Shown: positions 10,140 to 21,436, counted from the first letter of the stretch. The stretch: DNA of 64,000 bases from Isoetes taiwanensis (GCA_021234155.1 JAJEKV010000552.1:62001-126000), one strand, 5' to 3'. Notes: generated by a model not told the origin, from the sequence alone. A program made the numbers and translations.

Positions 10140-12008
10140 CTAACACTTCGCCCTGGAAGGGAATAGGAAAATGGTCTTTTCGAAAGTGGCATCGTTCGAC
10201 TTTCGATAATCAACACATACACGTATTTTTAAATTTTTCTTATATACACACACGATAGGTGATACCCATTCACTATAATCTACAGGGTAGATAAAGCCAA
10301 CCTTAAGCAGCTTATCAATCTCCTCCTTAACTGCTTTGGCAAATTTAGGGTTAAGTCTATAAGGTTTTTGCACTACAGGTTTAGCATTAGCATGAAGCTC
10401 AATCTTATGCATACATAAGGACGGATTAATCCCCTTCAAATCATCATATGACCACGCAAAGATGTCCTGATATTTTGAAAATAAGGCGACACAATTGTCA
10501 TACAAATCCCCAGTGACATTAGCCCCTAATTTTATTGTCTTTACTTCTCCTCCTTTCCCGAGGTTAATTTCTTGCACCTTGGGAGGTTGTGAGAAGGTTT
10601 CATATTGACTAATTTCATGCGCAGGCTTCTTTTCCACCTTGACCTCTTGAATTGTGCACTTCGTGAAATAATCAGGATATTTATCTTGTTTAATATCTTC
10701 TTCTTCTTCTTCTTCTTCCTCCTCACATTCTTTCTCCACTTCAACTTGGTTAACATCTATAACACCCATGAAATTTAGAATTGTATCCTCCAGATCTACA
10801 ATCGCGTCATCATTAACTCCGTACACACCTTCTTCTTTCAAGGTCATATCCTCTTGTGGCTCACTAGAGGATGCTACATTCGCATATGCACTATCTGGAT
10901 TATAATCGTCATCACTACTTTCACTATCATCGTCACTGGAATCAGATTCTACTTCAAATTGTGCAACAGCTTTTGGCATTTCACTCACTCTAATTTCCAC
11001 CCTCTTATTTCCATCACCAATAACTAAAATCCCTCTATGCCAATCGTGTATTGCTCTGGCCTGCAACAACCATGGTCGGCCTAATAATAATGGATAAGAA
11101 CATACCGTGGTGGTACATTTCAGAACTATATAATCTACATAGAACACAAGATTTGCAATCATGGTTTTTACACCGGTAATCATGCCTAAAGGTTTTACTC
11201 GTCTCTGATCAGCCATCCTTACTCTAAAATAAACAGGAGAAGGTGCAGGTAGGTCTAATTTTTGAAGAGTTTCTTCTGGCATAATGTTAACCCCAGATCC
11301 GCCGTCAATCACAGCAGAATCTAGCCCTAAATCCCCTATAACAACATGCACAGATGGCGATTTCATATCAAACAAAGAGGGCCATATGGAATTAACAGAT
11401 ACGTCCTTTTGCAATCGTAGAGCCGCAACCACTTCCTTTCTACATGGAGGGGATAAAGACAACAACTGTGCAAAAGTGATAGTGGGTCTAATATTGCCTA
11501 AATCAGCCAATATATCATAAGTAGGCATGTCTTTAGAAAGTTTCAGAATTTTCTTATATTTCCTTCTACTCCTTGGTTTCCTAGGTTGCTCTCCAGACTC
11601 TTTCTCGTTTGGAAAAGAGGAGTTTCCTGCATCCATAATGCCTTTAAGTTCTTTAAATGTGGGTGTGTCATGCAAAGTCTCTTGGGGTGTGTTTTGGGTG
11701 TCACCCAATCCTAAGAATTCGGGCTTTTCAAATCTCACACGTCTACTCCTCCTTTGATTATTAGGATTTAATTGCATCTGATAGATAGGGCATGAGTTTT
11801 CCTCTATTGGTTCACATAAATTAGAGTCAAGGATTTTTTCTTTCCCCTTAGATCCGTTTTCCATAGATCGCGGCGGCAATACATGTGGACACCTATCTTG
11901 TGAGTGTAACCCCTGGGTATTGCAAATGCCACAAACAGGTTCAAATCCCACTTCTTTTCGTGGATTGGGACAATTAGGAGCTATGTGTCCCTCTTCCCCG
12001 GCATCCAA
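10140..12008 (-). CDS. Gypsy zinc knuckle - protease - N-terminal RT open frame
   Basis: A 622-codon open frame, the longest in the element. Residues 4-13 carry the end of one zinc knuckle (GEEGHIAPNC) and residues 26-40 a second CxxC...H...C cluster. A long charged linker follows. The aspartic protease active site is VIDGGSGVN (Asp about residue 235), the D-G-G variant common in plant gypsy elements, followed by a flap/C-terminal region ending LLGRPWLLQARAIHDW. After an acidic poly-Glu stretch (about residues 435-445) comes the N-terminal RT domain (KPYRLNPKF, IYPVDYSEWVSPIVCVYKK, VCVDYRKSN). It ends abruptly in the RT fingers at a frameshift. The first ATG may not be the native start because gag probably reads in from upstream. 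Confidence 0.9.
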   Translation of the reverse strand: MDAGEEGHIAPNCPNPRKEVGFEPVCGICNTQGLHSQDRCPHVLPPRSMENGSKGKEKILDSNLCEPIEENSCPIYQMQLNPNNQRRSRRVRFEKPEFLGLGDTQNTPQETLHDTPTFKELKGIMDAGNSSFPNEKESGEQPRKPRSRRKYKKILKLSKDMPTYDILADLGNIRPTITFAQLLSLSPPCRKEVVAALRLQKDVSVNSIWPSLFDMKSPSVHVVIGDLGLDSAVIDGGSGVNIMPEETLQKLDLPAPSPVYFRVRMADQRRVKPLGMITGVKTMIANLVFYVDYIVLKCTTTVCSYPLLLGRPWLLQARAIHDWHRGILVIGDGNKRVEIRVSEMPKAVAQFEVESDSSDDDSESSDDDYNPDSAYANVASSSEPQEDMTLKEEGVYGVNDDAIVDLEDTILNFMGVIDVNQVEVEKECEEEEEEEEEDIKQDKYPDYFTKCTIQEVKVEKKPAHEISQYETFSQPPKVQEINLGKGGEVKTIKLGANVTGDLYDNCVALFSKYQDIFAWSYDDLKGINPSLCMHKIELHANAKPVVQKPYRLNPKFAKAVKEEIDKLLKVGFIYPVDYSEWVSPIVCVYKKNLKIRVCVDYRKSNDATFEKTIFLFPSRAKC

Positions 12009-12019
12009 AACATCTAATA

Positions 12020-13200
12020 GGTTGTTGGGACCTTGATTGTCTTGAGTGCTGGCCTTGAGAACCTATTGGGTGTATTATTTCTCCCTTGTGTAGATGGATT
12101 AGCAAAGATAAACAGGAACTAATGGCGGCATTTGTCCACCATCTACCATAGCGGGTTGGATATAATAGCTAGGTGTGCTAGATGGTTTTGAGACAAAGAG
12201 GTCTCACATTTGTCCTCATTTGGATCAACTCTCCTATCTTCTTTGGAAATAACAGTCATTATCATTATGGTTACTCCTACGACAATAATTGCACCATGTC
12301 CTAGGCTTGGTCAAAGGACACTCATTGGGAAAATGACCATAACCTTGACATTGAACACACCATACATTTCACGGGGCTTGGGCTCTAAATTACGAGGTGT
12401 TCTAATTGCGGATAATTGCTTACTCAACTCCTTTTTCAAGACCTCATCAATAGTTTGCTTAATAGTTGTCTGAAGATCAGATATAGGAGGCTGATTTGGA
12501 GCTATTTGTGGCTGCACCAACCCTCTAGAAGTTGCTCCGTAAGGCATTCTACTATAATCAACTAATTGAGGGGATGCATAATGGACATGTATGTCTGGAA
12601 TATTAGGTGTAGCAAAGAAAGACACTTTGCCCCATTAGGCATAGAAACTAGGGATGCTTGTCATATTAGCATTCATTTGTGGGTTTCTCATATAATTCAT
12701 CCCCGCCAGTTCTAGTTGGGATGCAATTTTTAATTGTTGCTTCTAAGGACTAGGGACCGTGATTTTTTACATAAAAGCTCATGTGGCTAGGAAGTCCTTT
12801 AGTAAACCATCTAATCTGATATTCGACATCTGGTGGTTTAGGTTTCTTACCCAAGAGTCTACGAAATCTATTAACATAACTTTGGATAGACTCGTTTGGC
12901 AACATGGTGAAGTCTTGTAACTCGTCATCGAGTCTATCTATAAACCCTGCAGGTCTAAAAGTTTCTAGAAATGCTTCTTCCAATTCCTTCCAAGTAGCAT
13001 AAGTGGTATTTTTCAATGAGTGGCGATACCACTCTGAAGCTCCACCCATCAACGTGGCTGGAAACCATCTTAATCGCTCTGTGTTTGTATTCTCTTGATT
13101 TGCCTCACTCACCGTGAAGAAAATGGCTAACATGTGCATCGTGGTCTTCTCCTACTGACCACTAGTACCATAGCGCATGGCGCTTGAGATTTAATGAGAT
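12020..13200 (-). pseudogene. Gypsy gag, frame-broken
   Basis: The segment 12750-13139 encodes a typical Retrotrans_gag domain (LRWFPATLMGGASEWYRHSL, then WKELEEAFLETFRP and NESIQSYVNRFRRLL). It continues in another frame at 12311-12625, a Pro/Gln-rich linker between capsid and zinc knuckle. Gag forms the particle that packages element RNA. Stops and frame changes separate the pieces from each other and from the pol frame. Confidence 0.85.
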
Positions 13201-13588
13201 GATGTACTCATATTTTGTGTATTTTGTGAAGTGTGATTTTCGAGAATGGCTAGTCCTATGGAATAGTGTTTTTAATCAAGATCTTCCTCCTCTTGTTGTT
13301 TGCCGGGCGTCTATTATATCTCTCTTGTCTTAATCGAGCTTGCTTCTCTCTTTGCTCTTTAGTGAATTGTGGATACATACATCAGGTGTTTTTATGGGTG
13401 GCATGTCCCATCATCCCCATTTACTATTCCCAGTGAAGTTTTCCCCTCTTTCAATCTCTTAACATAATTTATTCAGAAGCTAAGTGTGCAAGCAATTATT
13501 CAGCAAGCAACTAATAATTATTAATCATTCCCGGTTCTTTCCAGATGCAAGGTTTATGCATGAGATAATCTCGCTCACTCTAAGCCTG

Positions 13589-13606
13589 GTCCGGGCGAAG
13601 CCACCA
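13589..13606 (-). other. Candidate primer binding site
   Basis: On the minus strand, four bases inside the 5' LTR end, the sequence begins TGGTGGCTTCGCCCGG. It starts with the TGG expected to pair with a tRNA CCA end. Its complement ends ...GAAGCCACCA. The tRNA species was not identified. Confidence 0.55.
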
Positions 13607-13610
13607 AACA

Positions 13611-14514
13611 TGTAGACGGTTTTCGTGTGTGTAGGAACAATATAGCCAGCAGATAATTTATTATCATTACACAGGGAATTGAACCCAGGTATCCAGATAT
13701 ATAGCAATGAGGATTTAAAGATTTACAGGAGACATTTCATAACAAGTAATATGATAATGAACCAGAGTTATATTCCATAGTTTCAGATCATGAATACACA
13801 AAATATCCATAGCACTTATCTCATAAACAAGACATAATCACAGGTAGTTTGATAACCAAAACCATATTCACAGTTTTAAAAATCGAATAACAAAATACTT
13901 GAAGAACTTATCTGTGAATAGAACAAATGCAAGAACTCCAGGAGATCTTCTGGAGTTATGGATGAACTGCTTTTTTGCTTCGAGAATGCTAGTCGAATAT
14001 GGCTTCGGAAGCTTGCTTAAAGATAATCTCCAATAGACGGCCCCGCCTCTAATGCTCAGATTGGCTGGTCTGATCCGGAATGGCCTCTCTCAGCGATCTG
14101 CTTCCCCTTCATCTGGTCCATCCGGCTGCCTGCCTTATGATCGGATATGTTCTGCTGCCTCTTTCTCTGATCCATTCCTGCCCTTCCAGATCCGCTCCTC
14201 CAACTGGTTCCGCTCCCTGCCACCGTAACTCCTCTTTTGGCCTTAGTGCCTTTTCAATTCGAAATAGGGCTTTTGTTCTTAGCCCTTAGATCATCTCAAT
14301 CTCCATCTCTACCATTGATTTTATTTTAATAACAACCCTTTCTTCAACCATTAAATTAATATAACCTCTACAAGGTTTATAACTTCAAATAACATCCCAA
14401 CATGCTAATATGACCCGTTTTGTGAAACTTAACATGATAAGATCACATGCCATTGCTCGTTTGATCACGTTTTCACCCAAAATGCACAATTCTGAACAAA
14501 TTATTCCTTCTACA
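13611..14514 (-). repeat. 5' LTR of the gypsy element
   Basis: 904 bp with the same TGTAGA...TCTACA ends as the left LTR. It is 6 bp longer because of small indels. It is followed directly by the CCCGG duplication. Confidence 0.95.
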
Positions 14515-14519
14515 CCCGG
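14515..14519. repeat. Target-site duplication CCCGG (right)
   Basis: Same 5 bp as 5974-5978, at the outer edge of the second LTR. Confidence 0.9.
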
Positions 14520-15525
14520 GCCAAGAAGGCCTTCTGTACCTGCTCTAGATCGTTCCAAGTGGTGAGGGATATCACTGGCCCCCACACTTCTGCCGCATAG
14601 AGGAGGACCGGTTCAACCAAGGCCCTGAAAGAGTGTGCCTGGTGACCCCATGCATACAGCTCTGCCTTGTGACTGTTGTTTTGCATTGCATACAGGGCTT
14701 TCCAGCCTGCAGTGACCCGTAACCTGATGGATGCATCCCAGTGTGCGGTAGTAGAAAACTCAATGCCCAAATACTTATAAAACTGAGCCACCTCTACTAC
14801 CTGCCCCTGGTAAGTGAATGAGGGAAGGCGTGGTGGGGGGGATGATGGGACCAGCGGCACCCTCGTCTTGGCTAAGTTAACTCTCATGCCGATTGAATTG
14901 GCGGAAAGTGTCCAAAGCATCTAGGTGGCGTTGCATGTCTCCCGGGGTATATCGCGCAGGTCAACATCATCAAAGATATATGAGTTCTTTGGATTATGTG
15001 GTGTATCAATGGGCCTCCTCCCCCCTCCCCTCCCCACCGGTGCTCATTAGCCATTCCTCTAGCTGGTCAATGTACAGTTTTAAGAGCCGGGGATAGAGGG
15101 CAGCCTGGGCGCATCCCCAATGCTACTAACAACGGGCTCCCAGGACTGTGTGAGACGGCCGGGGCAAGCCTCAGATATTCTCAGATATAGTATGCACGCA
15201 GAGTCGTGGGGTTTCAAATTGCGTCTCAATCTGGTCCCACAACTTATCGAGGCACTATGTCAAAAGCCTTGCGAAATCCACAAAGCAACGATGTGTTCTC
15301 GCATTGAAGGCTATCCTCTATGAGTGTTCGCAGAGTGAAGATATGGTCAATAGTAGAATGCCGGGGGCGGAAGCCTGCCTGTGTGAGAGCCCGCACTTCT
15401 CTATCCTCTGCCCAAAGTGTCAGTCGCTGCTCAAGAATCCCGGCAAGCAACTTGGCAAAGACAGCGATAGTTGGCTGGGCTGTGGGGGTCCCCTGCTTTG
15501 TATATGGGCACAACTCTGTGTGGAC
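14520..15525 (-). pseudogene. LINE reverse transcriptase, 5' truncated, split by gypsy insertion
   Basis: On the minus strand 15244-15513 encodes a LINE RT start (AVFAKLLAGILEQRLTLWA, then QAGFRPRHSTIDHIFTLRTL and FRKAFDIVPR). 14510-14920 encodes the thumb and downstream part (RVNLAKTRVPLV, AQFYKYLGIEFS, VEPVLLYAAEVWGP, LEQVQKAFLARV). The last phrase is cut exactly at the gypsy insertion; the rest resumes at 5973 on the other side. The region between (about 14920-15240), where the active-site box should be, is frame-broken. LINE similarity ends near 15525, a 5' truncation typical of target-primed reverse transcription. Confidence 0.88.
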
Positions 15526-16014
15526 TAAAATGCCAAACGTTCTTTTATTTCAGAGTAGAAGTCACTTAACGAAATGTTTCATTGAAGTGCTGTCACCATA
15601 TGTACATTTCTACTCCATTGTTGTAAAATGTAACGGAGCCCAGCCACAACTGGGAATAATTCAAGCTTATGATAAATATAATTGTGCAACTCGGGCTTGA
15701 GCCTGCCAGAACATAACACTGTGCACTAACAAAAAGTGACAGTATACACCCTCCTCTTATATATATACAAAGTAAAGCTCTAACTTGAACAACTCAGTCT
15801 TTGAACTATGATTGACTGCTATAACAATGAAGCAAGCATGTAATAGCTTTCCACAAGCACGGAACAACTTTCATCTTTTAGCATCCACCAATTCATCAAC
15901 ACCAAAATACAAGACTGCCTTAGGATGACCAGCTTGTAAACGAAATCCACCAACACCAAATTATCAAATTTGCATTAACAGTGAATCACTTGGATACTAG
16001 GAACTGTTATGTCA
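15526..16014. other. Intergenic, no feature recognised
   Basis: AT-rich sequence with no coding similarity. It may include the 3' UTR of the O-GlcNAc transferase remnant that ends at 16015 on the minus strand. Confidence 0.5.
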
Positions 16015-16357
16015 CTATTCCTGCAGCTCATCTAAATTCCTGTCACCACGAAAAGGAAACTCATCATCATTTTCAGCAACTTTAAATGGTTGTGCCTCGT
16101 TTCCAGTGCAATGCAAGTTCTACATCTTGCAATAAGCTCTCTTCAAATACCGAATCTATTAAAAGGTGACAATAGGTTGAGAACATACAGTCATAAAAAT
16201 TAAGGAGATACGAAAGAACCGATAAGATATATACTCAGCGTTTTGTATCGAATAATGCGTTGGTCAAGCGGCCAATTTCATGATTTTATTGTAGGGGCTT
16301 TTGAGTGCAGCAGGATTTTCTGCCAAGTATACAGCTCTCTCTTCATATTCTTTCATT
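16015..16357 (-). pseudogene. SEC: SECRET AGENT-type O-GlcNAc transferase, C-terminal exons, degenerate
   Basis: Two minus-strand exons. The first begins after a good acceptor (TTCTTATGCAG, exon from 16357) and reads MKEYEERAVYLAENPAALK; after a frame change it continues RLTNALFDTKR to about 16240. The second begins near 16155 and reads RYLKRAYCKM, a TAG stop, then NLHCTGNEAQPFKVAEN and a terminal stop at 16015-16017. The order matches the C-terminus of plant SEC-type O-linked GlcNAc transferases, nuclear/cytosolic enzymes that modify DELLA and other proteins (family knowledge). The TAG replaces the Trp expected in KMWNLHC, a single G-to-A change. No upstream exons are recognised. Introns are retained, so this is a DNA-level copy or a dying gene. 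Confidence 0.75.
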
Positions 16358-17254
16358 CTGCATAAGAAAATCTATATTAATTAATGAATGGGCATGCAAT
16401 ACACATTTGGACCATGATTTACAGCCCCTGTTATTTAGATAAAAATGCATAAAAGCCATTGCAAATTCGTACCATTGCGTATTCTTCTAAAAATTTTGCA
16501 AACTTACCCGGCAAAGCAAAACCGGAATAGTTCTAAATCCGTTTGTCATACTTAGTGGATCAATGCTGGACCTTTTCAAATACAAGTACATGGCTAACTG
16601 GGTTCAGTATGGCAATGTGATCCGGCATTGTACCCTTACTAAAGCATGATCCAAAGATTCATTAGGCTAAAATAAATAGACACTGGGATATTCTTGTTTT
16701 CCATACCTCGAGCTCGATCGAGGCGACCGGAGTAGTCGCTTAGCAAAAATAGGCAGCCCGGTCGGCCCGGATCATTCAAGGCATTCTCCCATCCGCAGAC
16801 GGTTGGCGGATCATTGAGCATGCTAGAGCCATTTTAGCTTAAAACAAGAGTTGTATGCCCTAAACCTATATCGATTTCAACAACGCAAAATTTAAAAAAG
16901 AAAGGAAAAACATCATCAAGAAGTCCGAAGTGCGCAAAAAACGCAAAATCCGTGGGATGCGTGCCCTAACAGATCCCGCCATGCCGAATCTTTCCAAAAG
17001 ATCAAAGATCGAAGAGCCACACCCGTCTTTGGGGGTATGTAAATCCGCCGCTCATACTTTCTACAAGCAAGAAGAAAAGGAAAAAAATTGCTCCCACTCT
17101 ATATTAGGGGAACGTAAATTGGTCTCCTCCCCTCGTACGTAGGAAAGCGGCCTTACGTTAACCGACAACCCAATCCATTTGGAATTTCCTTGAATTTTCA
17201 AGGCCGTAGATGATATCAAACGGCTTGTAGGTGATCCACGTGTACAAAAATCCT
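16358..17254. other. Intergenic, no feature recognised
   Basis: No upstream SEC exons are found in the expected direction. Short open frames show no recognisable domain. Confidence 0.45.
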
Positions 17255-17341
17255 AGTTGGCAGCAAGGTGGACACTCTAAAATTGCTTCAAAGTGTCAAC
17301 TTGTGTTTGTGCAAACGTGCGAAAAAAAAAAAAAAAAAAAA
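17255..17341 (+). repeat. Short retroelement 3' tail with poly(A), copy 2
   Basis: Shares CTAAAATTGCTTCAAAGT and GTGTTTGTGCAAACGTGC, followed by about 20 A residues, with 2848-2940. Upstream sequence is unrelated between the two copies. Confidence 0.55.
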
Positions 17342-17478
17342 TTGAGGTACACAAAATTAGATAGAAACTGGCAAAATAGATAGAAATCGTGCACAAAATA
17401 GATAGAACTGGCAAGCCATGGACAGAGTCCCTTCCTTGTTTTTTTGCTTTTTTTTGTTCTTCAATGCTTGAATCTAAA

Positions 17479-17502
17479 GGGGGGTCACCAGCAATGGACC
17501 AC
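17479..17502 (+). repeat. Left terminal inverted repeat of pogo element
   Basis: Six G followed by GTCACCAGCAATGGACCAC with the last G of the run shared; pairs with the right end at 21240-21263 with one mismatch. Confidence 0.9.
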
Positions 17503-18399
17503 TTAAGATGCTAATCCATATATCAGGCAATTGGATTAACCAATCTGCCTAATTTTTATCACAAATTGATCCTTTACTCCTACCCTGCAAGTTAAACCAA
17601 AAAACAATTAAAAAAAAAATGATGGCTTTGGCCCCTAATTACATGCTAAACTGACCTGGGTTTTGCACCTCAATTGTCCACCCTGATCCTTATATGTCCA
17701 GTATGAATGGACCACAGAAATACAAACAATGGATCAGAAACTCACCTCAATGGACATGGTTGTGTTGGTAAATTGACCACCTCTGTTACACCATTAGATA
17801 AAAATTGCACCAGCAGTGCTTGCTCTACCATGGCATTGGACCTCCCTTTTGCACTCAAATTGACATATTTTGTACTAAAATATCTTCTCAATTCTTGTTG
17901 AGAGATGGAAGTCAATGATCCTTCTTAACCTTTATAGGCTAACACCCATGCATCCCCCTGCAACGCCCCAACAAACACATCAGTCTATGAGTTTGGAATG
18001 TTAGACAACAGCATTTGCTGCTGCCTAACATTCCAAACTCAAAAAAAAAATTAACTTTGCATAAATTAAAGTGCTTCTTACATAAACCAGCTAAGCAGCA
18101 CCCAAGTATTCCACAATCTAAAATTCTAAACACAACAAAAATTAAACCCATGTAATTGTACAACACCAATGCCATTGATATAAGTAAGAAAAATGGAAGA
18201 TGTTTGGTGCCTTATGTTGGATGTTTAATGAGCCCATGATTAGCGAAGAATGGTCACATGCCCTTAAACATTTTGTGCTACAACTGAGCCTATAAAATAG
18301 ATACATTAAATCAAATTACAAAATTATGCAACAAACAACAAGCAACAAAATGTTGCAGCAGATTGCAAATAGAAAAACCTTTATAAGGCATCAATGACT

Positions 18400-18976
18400 T
18401 CATCTTGTGCTTGGCAATTTTTGAACCAGAGCTTGTATCAGATTCATTGCCACCTCCTTGGTATTCATGATAGATTGGTCCATTATCATCATCACCAGCT
18501 CTTCCATGATAGCCATCAGGTCGAGAGTACCCTCTGTATCAGCCTGCCAATCACTTAATGTTTCTGCTCTAATTTTCTTTTGCTGCAAATAGTGATCCCA
18601 GGAGCACTCATGTGTTTCGTCAAGTGAACACCCAAAACAAGTGTTGTCCTCCTCACTATCCTGCAAGTGAGCAATACATGGTTGATAAGCAGCATCTTCA
18701 TGGCCATGTTCTGCTACAATTTCATCTGCAGAATGTTCTTCTGCAGGAGCAACCTTACCAGATAGATTAGCACTAAACAATGATGTTAAATGAGGTATAC
18801 AATTCATGCCAACAGGTGCCATTTTCCTCTTCCTTAATTTTTCTTTGGTCTTTGATCTTGCTTCCAAAACAGATATTGAAGGCTCTTCTCTTCCCCAAAC
18901 AATTGGTCAAGGCTAAACTTACATTTTCCTCCTGCATAAAAAATGAGAGCCCTGTACCTTGCAGACATGCTTTCAT
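18400..18976 (-). CDS. Acidic open frame downstream of transposase in pogo element
   Basis: Two overlapping minus-strand frames. 18400-18867 encodes a 155-residue acidic segment (KTKEKLRKRKMAPVG, then an acidic Cys/His-containing middle) and 18773-18976 lies upstream in another frame. It is downstream of the DDE domain on the same strand and may be the transposase C-terminal tail or a separate accessory product. No known domain recognised. Confidence 0.4.
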
Positions 18977-19167
18977 AATGTGCCTCAGCAGATTTCTGCA
19001 TGCTGATCCACCAGGCTCTATTGTTTTAAATCCTGATCTGCCAGCCCCAATTGAGGACCCTGATCATGAGCCACAAGTGCCAATTGTGGCTCCTATTGCA
19101 CCTGAAATGCAAGTTCAACCAGCCACACATGCTGCTCTTATTCCACAATAACCTCTGATCAAATGAT

Positions 19168-20692
19168 TCATGCTAGGACTGAAGAGGAAAAACAGAAGCG
19201 TATAAGGATTAGAGAAGAAAGAATTGTTGAAAAGAAATCTTCACTGTCCTGCACATTTGTTTCTGCAGCAAAAGGATCAGGAGATACAACAGTAGCATTG
19301 AAGGGCCAGATTCCTGTTTTGGCAAAACCAGCAACTATGTTTGGACGAGTCAAAGACTCTTTGAGAGAAGTAGAAACCAGAACTGCCATGTCTTCCTTTG
19401 TTGGTTCAGTCTTTGGCTTGGCATGTATAAAAGCTCTCCTATTCCTTCTAAATTTATACTTAAATGGAGAGAAACAGGATACATCAAGTGGCTGCAATTT
19501 ATGACTAGTACGTGCAGGTAAACAAAGAATGTGGAGGCCAATACTCTTAGCATGTTGGATAGCTTTCAAACTCACATGACTTCCATGTCCATCACATATG
19601 AGTAGATGTGGTTTTTCAGCTGAAATTCCATCAGGAACATTGGCTGCAAAATGATCTAGCCAGGCATCAAACAATTCATTTGTAATCCATGCTTTCTTTT
19701 GGTAAGCCATGGCAGCACCAGGCTCACACCCAGCCATCAAGTCCCTATCCCTCATCCTCTTCCCTTTGAACACACAGCAACCTGGCAGAGAATGAGCTGC
19801 AGCATTTACACAACATAAAACAGTTAGCCATTCCCTATTTTTTGGGGTTGTCTCAGTTACATTTCTATCTCTTCGTCTAGCAAGAATTCTAACACCCCTT
19901 CTACCACCAGCTTGCACCCCAGTTTCATCACAATTCCAAATTGTGGCAGCAGACAGATTTAACTCAACTTGCAGCTTCTTCAAAGCAGTGTAAAAAGCCT
20001 CTAAATTAGTGGAGGTCATGGCTTTAATCCTTTGGACCTCCACACATTGTAGAGACCTCAAAGATAATTGTGGATTTCTCTTCTTGAATCCTCTCCACCA
20101 AGATCTGCCAAGAAGACCATCTTTGAACAATGTTTGCCTATTTATACACCTCTCCCACCTTCTCCCTCAATAATTCCAATGTGATCCCTCTGCCCTCATC
20201 AGCACATTGATGGCAGAATTGAACTAATGCTCTTTCTTCCTCTTGAGTGAGGCATTTAGGGACAGATCCGAATTTCTCATTAGTTATGCCATTTACCCAA
20301 TTTCTAAGTGTAGTTTTGGGAATGCCAAAGTGCCCAGCAGCCTTTCTTATAGACATAAGACCATCATCAATGGCATCCATGGCCTCTTCCATTTGCTCTA
20401 CAGTCCAAGCCCCCCTATCCATTGATCTCACTCTTTTACTGCCAAGATTGCTAGAGTTGGATGGGTTTATCAGAAGTCTCTTTGACTTACCCTTGAAACT
20501 AGCTGCTTGCCTTGAAATATCAGGCACAACAGCAGCAACAGGAGGTGGGACATCTATAATTCGGCCTCTTAATTGCATGGATGAGGAAAGAAGATCAAGT
20601 GAAAGAAGGATGCAGCAGCAAGTAAGATAACAATACAACAGATAATAGTCTGAAAGAAGCAATGAAATGGAAGATAGAACACTTAGCTGCAT
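19168..20692 (-). pseudogene. pogo/CENP-B-like transposase, one frameshift
   Basis: The upstream frame (20138-20692) has a likely start at its residue 39. It has a psq-type helix-turn-helix at about residues 95-135 (WTVEQMEEAMDAIDDGLMS, then HFGIPKTTLRNWVNG) and the start of a CENP-B-type second DNA-binding domain. The downstream frame (19168-20130, 320 residues) has the DDE_1 catalytic domain with Asp 68 (WNCDETGV), Asp 180 (LLICDGHGSHVS) and Asp 216 (LQPLDVSCF). There are 35 residues between the last two, so DD35D with all three Asp present. The frames are separated by one frame change near 20138-20165, where VGEVYK-stop overlaps ERCINRQTLFKDG. The enzyme would excise and reinsert the element at TA sites. 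The frameshift probably inactivates it unless a short intron removes it. Confidence 0.9.
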
Positions 20693-21239
20693 TTGCTCAT
20701 CCGATTCTTGAGCCTTAAATAGATCAAGTAACCCTGTAAATGCAAACTAGAGTTAGTCTACAAACAAATTCATTACAAATATCTAAGAGGGAAGAAGTAC
20801 CAGCAAATCGTGAGGTCTTGATCAATCCAGCTCCTTGATGCATCTGTTTAAGGGTTTGGATTTTGAAGATTGAGGTGGGAATCCTTAACATTTTCGCGGC
20901 GGCAGCTTGTAGAGTGTTCCATGGCGCGAGATTAAGGCGCCAATATCTGCTGATACACAAAACAGATTGGGTTACTCAAGAGCCCTACCTAATTCGTCAA
21001 GGACGGCGTCAAAGCCATACAAAATCGTAGCTGGACATACCTTCAACTGCAAGGGAGCCATCACAATCCACTTCCGGGCCATGCAAGTGATCTGGAGGGC
21101 GTATAGCAGAGGATCGGCCGGACGATATCTCACGCAGTCCATCTCCCCGAACGTGAAAATGAAAACTCTAAGCGGCTAACCTAAATCCATTTACCCTAAT
21201 AGCATGGACCATTAACAAGGTCCATCCCGAAAATAAGAC

Positions 21240-21263
21240 GTGGTCCATTGCTAGTGACCCCCC
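21240..21263 (-). repeat. Right terminal inverted repeat of pogo element
   Basis: Reverse complement of the left repeat, with T for C at one position. Confidence 0.9.
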
Positions 21264-21436
21264 TTAGCTGAATCAGAGATTTTTTAGGCCTGCATTTGGC
21301 AGCAACAGCAGCAGCAAGAATGGGATAAAATTTCAAGGTTTTTAAAATTTCGTCGGAGAATTTCAAGGTCATTCAAATTACTCCTTCTATAATGTTGGAG
21401 CACAGTCTATTTTGCCTAAATACAAACCCAGATTAT

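Larger units (their letters stand above)
5979..14514 (-). mobile_element. Ty3/gypsy LTR retrotransposon, complete but degenerate, minus strand
   Basis: An 8.5-kb element with two LTRs (5979-6876 and 13611-14514) that begin TGTAGA and end TCTACA, flanked by CCCGG duplications. On the minus strand the order is gag, zinc knuckle, protease, reverse transcriptase, RNase H, integrase, i.e. Ty3/gypsy order. The integrase ends in a GPY/F-type module (MRWKGPYIVKEIY) without a visible chromodomain, which points to a non-chromovirus lineage (inference). Reading frames are broken in gag, RT and integrase, so the copy is not autonomous. The LTRs differ by scattered substitutions and short indels (for example around 6046-6070 versus 13672-13700), so the insertion is neither brand new nor very old. 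It lies inside a LINE of the same orientation. Confidence 0.95.
17477..21264 (-). mobile_element. pogo-type (Tc1/mariner superfamily) DNA transposon with TIRs
   Basis: Terminal inverted repeats: left 17479-17502 and right 21240-21263 both read GGGGGG then GTCACYAGCAATGGACCAC toward the interior, 23 of 24 positions identical. A TA dinucleotide flanks each end (17475-17476, 21265-21266), the target of this superfamily. The ends differ by one A next to the TA. The 3.8-kb interior carries a CENP-B/pogo-like transposase on the minus strand and a second open frame toward the left end. The element is structurally whole; the transposase has one frameshift. Confidence 0.9.

Noticed and set aside
10541-10756. 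Lys-rich 71-codon minus-strand frame
   Set aside because: Frame-shifted shadow of the poly-Glu region in the gypsy polyprotein.
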